Source of the DNA: Azolla pinnata
Taxonomy: Eukaryota > Streptophyta > Polypodiopsida > Salviniales > Salviniaceae
Direction of reading: 5' to 3'
Length of the DNA: 44,480 nt
NCBI GenBank assembly: GCA_037176905.1
Contig: JBBBWG010016112.1
Coordinates: forward strand, 12,508 to 56,987
Shown: piece by piece, positions 10,477 through 19,269 of the stretch
How positions within the stretch are numbered: the stretch's first letter is position 1
Layout: each line of letters opens with the position of its first letter
Made by a program: the position numbers and the translations under genes
The notes under the pieces: generated by a model
The model's input: only the letters and a program-made list of their open reading frames with translations
Database searches by the model: none
What the model was told of the DNA's origin: nothing

Positions 10477-13018
10477 ATGGCCAACATTCTTGATGCCAAG
10501 AAAGAGATGTCAGATGTGGATATGTTCTTTGAGTCCGCACCAGGCCTCAAGGACGAAAGCCTTATCAAAGAAAATGTGAAGACGTTCATCAACTATGTCG
10601 GTTAGTTGCATTGAATTCTTTGGATGAATTAATAGAAGCAGATTTTGATGATAGCAGAGGATTATGGAAATCGTATAGGATTTATGGAAACTGTTTCTAA
10701 TAATCATATATGATTATGGAAATCGTACAGGATTAAACGAGACACTTCCTGATAATTATATGTCATTATGGAAATTGTGTAGGATTAATGGAAACAATTC
10801 TTGATGATTATAAGATTATGTAAGTACGTTTAGGATTAATAGAAACAGCTTCGAAATTGTTTAGTATGTGGGTTGTGGAATTCTGTAAGATAGTGTTCCT
10901 CTTTTGTGTAGGTGAATCAAAATCTCGTCTTGTTTGTGTAACATCTGGCGGAACAACTGTTCCTCTAGAGCGGCGGTGTGTCCGCTTTATTGATAATTTC
11001 AGCTCAGGGAACCGAGGAGCTGCATCCACAGAGTAAGCTTCTGGTCGAATGTTTTTCTAGCATGTGATAAAATGGAAACAGACAGATACATGCAACTTCA
11101 GAGTTCTGAAGTGCTCCTAAGTTCCCATTGATCTTCCAAAGGGTCTAAGATGATAAATAGAAATATAATGTGATCGCGGAGAATGGATGAATTCGTCCAA
11201 CAATTTGCTGAATGAAATGGAATGATGAGATTGGTCATAAAGTTTTCCTTCTAATGAATGTGGTATACACCAGTTGTTTTCTACCCATTTTGCAGATACT
11301 TCTTGAAGGCAGGATATGCAGTGATCTTCCTATATAGAAGGTATTAATATCATGATTATGTACATACAGTGCTATATATATGTGTGTAGTTTAGTTTCAG
11401 CTGCATGCATGTGTAGAGTGAGGAAGGTAAACATAAGTCAATCATGTTGTTCCGTGGACTTTTATACAGGGAGTCTATTCAACCATTTTCCAGATATCTT
11501 CCAGAAAATGCTCTCTTCACATGTTTGGAACCATCAGAAAGCACAGGCATTCAAGGTAAGCACATTCAAATGGACATTATATATGTGCACGATTATTGTC
11601 ATTTTGGTGATGAATTTACTGTATTTGTTTTGGATCTGTTCACTTCCTTGTTGATTCAGTCATAGTACTGTTGGTCTCAGTTTGACATGATAGGATTAGT
11701 CTTACTTTCTACTTTTTGCTAGTTGATTCGAATATTTTACAGGCCTAGTTAATCTACTATTGTGAGTTTATTCTACGTTAATTTGTTTGTTACCTATGTG
11801 CTTAGAACAAGAGTTACAGATCTTCCGTTTGGGTCAAAGCACACTTCCCTGATTTCCTATTGTATGAATAACCTGGCATTGGAACTGAAACGAATTATGC
11901 AAAGGAGTAATTTTCTTAGTTGGCAATTGTTGCTTGCTGTTAGGGGCCTTCAACTAGCTAGTTTTAATGAGAATTTCTGAGCAGGGAAGAAAGTATGGCC
12001 AGAATTCATCATGAAACTTTGTATAAATTTTGTATTGTATATTCTCTTTACTACCGTGAACTTTTTGCAAATAAAGTGCTTGATTTGAAGATAAACTCTC
12101 TGTGTAAACTGCAGTCAACAGTAAATATCAAACAGTGGTAGAGGATGCTGTTAGATTCCATCACGAGGTAATGCATAAAATAGTTGAAACCAAAATACCA
12201 GATTGATGTCCAAACTCCACAGTAACACCATATACTGTTAATTACAGGCCATGCATGGAGGAAAGCTGTTAAAAATACCCTTTTCCACTCTATTTGAATA
12301 TCTACAGGTTGTAATATATGCTTTAAATTGTTGATGGATTTTCATATTGCTCTTGCTAATAAGTGCTTGATATGGTGACGTGAAATAGATCTTGCGCATC
12401 ATTGCGACAAACATGAATTCTCTTAAGCGGGATGCAATGTTCTACCTTGCTGCTGCGGTATCAGATTTTTATGTTCCCTGGGAGACCATGGTGAGAAAAA
12501 TGCACTTAAGATTTGAGAGCGTTGGTTGGTATTTGCTAATGATTTTCTAATTATTACTATTTTTGTGGCATATAACTAGGATGAACATAAGATACAATCT
12601 GCTGTGGGTCCTTTAGCAATGCAGTTGGCAAGTGTTCCCAAAATGATTAAAGTCCTGAGAGATGAGTGGGCTCCGCTGGCATTTTGCGTGTCTTTCAAGG
12701 TGATAAGACATGATTGATTAAGACATTAATGAGAAGAGTGATGAACTGTTTATGGAGCAAATATTGGTGGGTTTGGTACTGCAGCTGGAAACCGATCTAA
12801 CAATCCTCATCCAAAAAGCCAAGGATGCACAAAAGAAATATGGAGTTCATGCCGTCGTGGCGAATGAACTCTTGACAAGGAGGAAAAAGGTCACTGTGGT
12901 GACTATCAAAGAAGAGGAGATCGTGGAGAAGGATGACTTGCATCCCGACTTGGAAATGCCGCTGGTGAGTCTGTTACAAGAAAAACATTCCGCATACATA
13001 ATGAATGCGATTAATTAA
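10477..13018 (+). CDS. COAB: Phosphopantothenate--cysteine ligase (PPCS, CoA biosynthesis)
   Basis: Joins 4'-phosphopantothenate to cysteine, the second step from pantothenate to coenzyme A, in the cytosol; eukaryotic enzymes of this type are separate from the decarboxylase (HAL3/COAC in plants). Coding exons: 10477-10600, 10912-11032, 11296-11340, 11470-11555, 12115-12167, 12248-12307, 12389-12490, 12580-12699, 12785-13018. They total 945 nt, 314 aa, close to the roughly 309 aa of Arabidopsis COAB. Family motifs: [10 protein letters not shown] (52-61), [14 protein letters not shown] (69-82), [12 protein letters not shown] (183-194), FKLETD (236-241) and HAVVANEL. An in-frame ATG at 10456 would add seven residues. 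The later ATG at 10477 (CACCATATGG) was chosen because it fits a leader-intron acceptor just upstream. The gene runs in the same direction as MRT4 downstream. Confidence 0.93.
10625..10855. repeat. Degenerate ~57-bp tandem repeat in the intron after PPCS coding exon 1
   Basis: About four diverged copies of a unit containing GATTATGGAAATCGTATAGG, then ATTAATGGAAACTGTTTCT and a TGATAATTAT-type tail. The array is confined to the intron and has no coding content. Confidence 0.6.
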
Positions 13019-13879
13019 CTAATTTGTAACAATGATAGAATGAGAAATGAAATCATGGAGAGGAAATGTCTTCTTCTAAGACAAGTGTAAGTTGACCATG
13101 GAATTCTTTCCATCACTCTCCAAATAATGAACATGCTTGCTTGATAATGGACATAGTTATCCTAGCAGAGATTCATGTTCCCTTATGGATTCTGAGATGG
13201 TGGAAGGCCAATTGTTTGTAAGATCCATTCAGCTTCGAACGCTACAAAATGAACATCTATCAGAGCTTGTGTTTTAACTTCTCCACAAAATTAATCTACA
13301 AAAGGCCCTTGTTAGTACTCCTGTTGCCTCTCTTTACTTACATCTTGACTTTTGTGGAGCCTTTTTTTTGTATCACTAGCTTGACTTGGTGGGTTTCTTG
13401 CATTTGTAGATTAAGCTTGTGAAGGTCTCTACTCTAAATAGGAAAGAACGCTAGTTTGTGGATTCTGAAATGTGGTATTTCTGAATGACAAAAAGGCAGC
13501 TGCAAAAGCCCTTTTTTCTCATTCATGTAACATTTGGACTATCTATCGTTTGGGATTAATCGAAATTACAATGAGATACATGGTTGCAATTATCACCAAA
13601 GAGTTCTTTAACAAGATTAGGTATGTAGGGCCTAATCTTCATGAACCCAATTCGCATGTTATGCTTAAGGCAGCTCTTATATTGTTATGTAAACCTAGTC
13701 GATCTGATCATACCATGCCATGTTCTAGCATCTTCTGATTAATTATCCTTAACTATTTCTATCCGATTCCAAATATGATTTGTGCATTCATTCGCTAGAA
13801 AACGATCAGAGGAGTGACATTCAGTTGGAACAAATATTAGAGTTGAAATGTCCTCGATAAGGAGGATACAACCCTCTTC
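13019..13879. other. PPCS-MRT4 intergenic spacer, no gene seen
   Basis: About 860 bp of ordinary AT-rich sequence following the PPCS stop codon. I see no exon-like stretch with family similarity. It presumably holds the PPCS 3' UTR; no clear AATAAA was found close to the stop. Confidence 0.5.
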
Positions 13880-14855
13880 TTGCACGTTCTCATGTATGTG
13901 CAACAATGCATACATGCACATCCCCATGCATGGACATACACATACCCTTATGCAAGCACATACATGTACACTAATCCATGCATGTCATGCACATACCCAC
14001 ACGTGCATGTGCCCACATGCGCGTTCACATACATGGACATCCACATACCCATACGCAGGCGCACACACGTTCACATGCATGGCCATGCACGTACCATACA
14101 CAGGCACACATGCATGGACATGCACATACCCATACACCACACATGCGTTCACATGCATGGGCATGCACATACGTACCCGTAGGAACATAACATGCGCACC
14201 CACATGCTCACATGGGCATGCACATTCACATGCATGGACATGCATGTGCCCATGCCCATACACATTGAGATTTAGCAAGAATATACACATGAGGGGTATG
14301 TACGCTCTGTGTATATACATGCGCATACCCATGCACATACACACACATACACATACACAAACACAATCCTAGGGACATACAACATACGGACATGCACAAA
14401 TGCACATACGGACATGCACAAATGCTAACCCATACATACGGACATGCACATATGCTAACCCATACACGTACAATTGTGCATACATGCACATCCACGATGC
14501 CCATAGGGGCATGTGTGCATTGCACCGTGTGTATAATACATGCACATAACCCCGCCATGCATATCCGCATACACAATCCACATGCCCATAGGGGCATGCA
14601 CATACATGCCCAGGTTCCATACGAAGGCAAACATACGTACACGCACGTACACTAGTCACGCATGCACATACACATGCACGCACATGCACATACACATGCA
14701 CGCACATGCACATACACATGCACGCACATGCACATACACATGCACGCACATGCACACAGACAACCCACATACACATGCACGCACATGCCATGTCGCATAC
14801 ACCATGCATGCATACATGCACGCACGCCATGCATACATACATGCACATCCACATG
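13880..14855. repeat. CATGCA/CACATAC minisatellite upstream of MRT4
   Basis: Nearly 1 kb of CATGCACATAC-type sequence. The most regular part is at 14660-14760, where CATGCACATACACATGCACG recurs with a period of about 24 bp. Composition and the CATGCA hexamer match the array upstream of PPCS, but the unit differs. It ends about 90 bp before the MRT4 start codon. His/Met/Cys-rich reading frames on both strands are artefacts of the repeat. Confidence 0.9.
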
Positions 14856-14874
14856 CCCATTCCTTTCCGAGCGT

Positions 14875-14887
14875 TTTAGGGTTTAGC
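14875..14887 (+). promoter_or_regulatory. Telo-box in the MRT4 leader/promoter
   Basis: TTTTAGGGTTTAG about 65 bp before the MRT4 start codon contains the TTAGGGTTT core of the plant telo-box, an element known from promoters of ribosome-biogenesis and translation genes. This fits a ribosome-assembly factor. Its activity here is inferred. Confidence 0.5.
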
Positions 14888-14949
14888 AGAAGCGGAGCGA
14901 AGGAAACGTTCCACAGCCGAAGCTACCCCCGGCGGCGGCTCAGCAAGAC

Positions 14950-17481
14950 ATGCCGAAATCCAAGCGCAACAAGCTAGGTTTGATCACCCGTCTCGCCTCT
15001 CTCCTCCCCTCCGTGCGTGCCGAACAATTTAATTTGTTGTCCCCTCCGTTAATGCTCCGTGGCTCCCGCGTTCCCAATCCGTTTTGTACCTTTGTCGACA
15101 CCGTTCGGTTGGTTCTCTTTGTAGCATCGCGCTCGATTCTTCTATGCTTGATGCTTATGACGCCCGTTTTGGATGCCTGCGCTGAGTTTGCGTGGGATTC
15201 TGAACTATGGAAGGTTGAAAGAATAAGTTTTATTTGTTAGTGTCTTGTCTCTTTCCGATGTTCGCTTATCTGAATCTGAATCGTAATCAATGTGAAGGCT
15301 TCCATTATCTGAATCCGTATGAATTGCATGCATGTGAATGTTGTGTGAATCTACTCATAACTTGAATGGGAATCGGTTTGATTTTTGTGATCGTTTCTGG
15401 TAATCTGTCATACCAAAGTGTCTGCCAATCTTCTTGGAATCTATGTGAATGTGAGTAAAAAAACATACTTAAATGATTCCAAGTTTTCACGATAGCCCGC
15501 TCAGGAGAATTCGCCATCTTCTTGTTGAACAGTAACATTGTCTAAGACTGTTAAGAAAGGGAGAGAAAGCAAAGAATCTTTGGCAAAGTCGGTGAGACAA
15601 TGCCTCGAGGAGTACAGTGCTTTGTATGTCTTCTCCTTCGAGAACATGAGGAACACAAAGTTTAAAGAATTCAGAGATAATGTCAAGGAAAGCAGCAGGT
15701 TCGCTCGTCTCTCTCTCTCTCTCTCCATGTCTTTCTCCATTTGCTGTGTATTTGCTTGGTTTTTATCTTTCACATTGAACCAGTTCATTTCAACTTTCTG
15801 AGCCTGAATCTCTTTGAATCATATCGAGTTACAGTGAAGAAAGAGTGCATATTGTAATAGTTTGCAACAAACTCGAGAAAAATTCCTTAAACTAATAATG
15901 TGATTGCACTTCTGGCGATTTGGAAAAGAATGCGGAAAGTTTAAAACGATTTTGCACTGCGAAAATTTGGAGAATACTCTTTCAGTTTGGAAAGAATACC
16001 TAAACTTAGCATGAATTTGTAAATCTGCTTCATTTCTACATTATGCTAAACGACTGTATGTGGAGAACTAGATCATGGATAGAATTTAGATCGATGTACC
16101 ATGTTTTAATAGAAGTGCTTTGGTTTGTGACAATGTGAATGTATTTTGTGCTACTTTTTGTACCTTTCTCATGACAGAATTTTCCTTGGCTCGAACAAAG
16201 TCCTACAAATAGCCCTGGGAAGAACGGCTGCTGAGGAGTTGAAAGAAGGCCTTCACAAAGCCAGCAATGTACTGCAATTCTGCTCTGATTTTTTCTCTTT
16301 TGCATTTAAATTTCATCTGTTCGTTCAGTCTGAAGCTCATCAACTCATCACTGAACACTTTGATTCAGATGTTGCATGGAGAGTGTGGCCTTTTCTTTAC
16401 AAATCTTCCAGAGGAAGAAGTGGAGAGGTGGATATACCCCTTAGTCTTATTTCCACTTGTCTCTGCTTACTCATTTTCTTTAGTTTCAATTCCAAATACC
16501 TTTTGCTTCTTCATTTATTTAATTTTCGTTCTCCAACTGTAGAATATTCGAAACATTTGAGGAGTATGATTTTGCAAAGACCGGAAGTATTGCCACAGAA
16601 TCGGTAAAATCTCCTTTCTTCCATCACCGGACTTTTTTATGGAATATTGCTTAATAATCTATTACTCTCTCCCTTATCTCTTGGAACAGGTAGAATTGAA
16701 TGAAGGTCCACTAGATCAATTCAGTCATGACATGGAGCCATTCCTTAGGAAGCAAGGGTTACCTGTGAGACTGAATAGAGGTAATTGACGATACCTTCGT
16801 TGGACCAGGTCTTTAATAAGCTATTCAAATTTTGTTCATTTTAATTTGGTCTACTTGTGTACATCCTGAAGGAGTAAAATTCCATTCAGCTTTTCTAAAT
16901 GGTGGTAGTACTTAATGTCTAGTGCTTTTGAATGGTTAATTGAGAATCTCCCAAAATTTCAGGCATTGAGTTAGCATTATGTATCTGTGTATGTTTAGTC
17001 AATCATTATACTATCCCAAGTCTTCTTCTGAGTTTGTTACCCGTAATCCTAGGATGATTTAGAACGTCTAACTGAATGTACGTGTAGCTAGGTCATGAAT
17101 AATTCTTCTACTTCGATAACCAAATCTGATACAAGAATTCTCAACTGAATGCATCTGTAGCTTAGTCATGAATGTTTGCCTAGTCCAAGGGTGTTAATAC
17201 ATGTGGTAATGTTATGCAGGTGTGATAGAATTAGTATCCGATTACACTGTCTGCACTGAGGGTGAACATATATCACCAGAGGCCTCTCGAATTTTGGTAA
17301 TTTTGAATATGCTACATATGCAAACATTTTTTTAATGGATATTTTGAATGAGATAGTTTAAACTCTTTTTCATTTCATGCAGCGGCTTTTAGGAATCCAG
17401 ATGGCTGCCTTCCGCTTGCACTTAATATGCCGATGGAGCTCTGATGGGTTCCATGTATATCGAGAGATGGCAGAAATGTAG
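14950..17481 (+). CDS. MRT4: mRNA turnover protein 4 homolog (ribosome assembly factor MRT4)
   Basis: Nucleolar/nuclear factor related to ribosomal stalk protein P0 (uL10). In yeast it holds the P0 site on pre-60S particles until it is exchanged for P0. Eight exons: 14950-14977, 15533-15698, 16178-16268, 16369-16427, 16543-16603, 16690-16780, 17220-17296, 17383-17481; 672 nt, 223 aa, all phases matching. Recognisable segments: MPKSKRNKLVTLSKTVKKG at the N-terminus, LYVFSFENMRNTKFKEFRDN, IFLGSNKVLQIALGRT, GECGLFFTNLPEEEV, GPLDQFSHDMEPFLRKQGLP and VSDYTVCTEGEHISPE. The C-terminus stops soon after the last family block (LLGIQMAAFRLHLICRWSS) and lacks the acidic stalk tail of P0, as expected for MRT4. 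Family length is about 235 aa. Confidence 0.94.
15262..15835 (+). repeat. MRT4 intron copy of blocks shared with the PPCS leader intron
   Basis: Counterpart of the blocks at 9484-9916. Two blocks lie in MRT4 intron 1 and one in intron 2, on either side of coding exon 2 (15533-15698). Order and orientation are conserved, which argues for one duplicated segment rather than three chance matches. Confidence 0.7.
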
Positions 17482-19196
17482 GTACAATGAGAAGCTCATT
17501 ACAAGCAGAAAAGAGGCTTGTAAGTAATGGAACTGTGATATCTTCAACTGCAGAAATGAGCAAAGGAGTAGAAGCAAGCTGTCTTCCATTGAGAATCTAA
17601 GCGAATGAGATATGCCGCTAGTTTTCATTCACCAAGATTATGTGGCATATCAACGTTTTGGATTGGTGAGGCATTCCAAGAAGACAGATTTTGTTCTTGG
17701 ATCTATGATTTCATAATATGAATGGAGATGCTGTATATGTGGCAGAGTAATATTTTTATTCAATGCATGGCTGTATTTGACAGTTTGACATGACAAAGGG
17801 AAGTAAAGTTTTGGCACATCAGAAACATTAGATTGGAGTCTTTGTATGAGCTGTGTCACTTCTCGGCTATTCTTGCCAGCATACACAGGGCTTTGGTGAT
17901 CCTGATTGATTTGAAGATAATGAATGATGTACATTTGGTTTGGCTATACATATTTTTTGCTAGGTAGGCTTTATTATGTTTCCTTTTCCTTTTCTTGGGA
18001 TAGCATGGTGTTGGAGTGTAATTTAGTTTGTTTTCGAAAACCCTATTGATGCCATATCGTGCCATATCACAGCTATATCTGGGTTCAATATTACATTCTT
18101 CTTGTTACTCTACCTTGAACTGTTTCGCCAATTGGTTTTGCAGGTCCTTTCTGTAGACAATTCACGCAGTCAAATTGTTGTGGCAATTGCGTGCTTCTCA
18201 TTGTGAATTTAATTATCGTGGTTAATTGTCAATATTTGTGCCTATTCCAGTATTGCTACTTGGAGTAGATGGTACTTAGTATATATATTGGGTGCACAAC
18301 CCATTAAGCATATCCATTTGAACAGCAAATTCTATCGATGCATCTGTTTGTCTATTGGGAGCGCTTCCATTGAGATGGTGCTTTATGTGAAACCACTGGA
18401 ATGGTCTTTGGACCAGTGAGGATCGGTGTGGTTAGTCCTGAAATCTCTTGATGCTATAAAAAGAATGGATCGTAATATGTGAACGTGTGGCCATGCCCAT
18501 CACGGGATTGGGATGCCAGGTGCACAATTCCTAGCAACATATAGAAAGAAGAGGCCAAAGGGAAGAGCAAGTGTCGATGGTTCTCTAGTCATAGGTCATG
18601 TTGTGGAACTGACATGTTGAATGGTCAAGGTGGAGATAAGACATAAGGATGAGCAAGAATCTGAGGGGGCAAACTACACGTAAGCTTTCCATGGTTGGCT
18701 TCAACAGTAGTTTCTGAGGTCCGTATTCTCGAAGCGAGACATCACTGCGCTTGATGTTTGTTAATCTGGTTTTCATTACAGGCTAGTAATACAACATCTG
18801 TGCCTTTAGATAAGCGCCCCAAACTTCAGCTCCATTCTTACGACCTTTGATGCTTCTGAGATCCGTATCGTCAGAGCGAGACATCGATGTGCTCGCTGTT
18901 GTAATCTGGTTTCTGTTACATCTAAGCCTCGAATCAGACCCCCAACTTCAACTCGATTCTTACAGACCATTGATCTGCTTTGCCATGGGGTCACAAAAGG
19001 AGAAAAGGAACAAAATCTCTTTACTCAATTCCAGATTTTTTGAGCCCACAAGAGTATCATGTATCTTGATCGAGGACCTCAAAAAAAACACACAAAAAAA
19101 AAGAAGAAAAAAAGGGAGGAAAAAAAAAACAGGAGAAGGAAAGCAAAAAATCGCAGGAAACGCAAACGCAAAATCTCTCCATTTTCTGCTTCATTC
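17482..19196. other. MRT4 to FLAP1-like spacer with a ~142-bp tandem repeat
   Basis: No gene recognised. At about 18705-18980 two diverged copies of a roughly 142-bp unit are adjacent; shared blocks are TCTGAG.TCCGTAT, AGCGAGACATC and TGTAATCTGGTTT (about 18713-18780 and 18855-18920). The left part presumably contains the MRT4 3' UTR. Confidence 0.5.
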
Positions 19197-19248
19197 TTCA
19201 TCTTCTTCTTCTTCGTCTTCTTCTTCTTCTTCTTCTTCTTCTTCTTGT
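19197..19248. repeat. (TTC)n microsatellite in the FLAP1-like leader
   Basis: A TTC run lies about 20-70 bp before the start codon at 19270. The same type of tract sits near the starts of KASIII and U2A', and in the GAA orientation near the DUF1685 gene. It is probably part of the transcribed leader. Confidence 0.8.
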
Positions 19249-19269
19249 TCACCCAGAAGTGAAGGATTC

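Noticed and set aside
13848-14977. Several overlapping reading frames of 100-174 codons rich in His, Thr, Cys and Val.
   Set aside because: Same cause: CATGCA/CACATAC repeats read in different frames. MRT4 exon 1 is the only real coding piece at the right edge.
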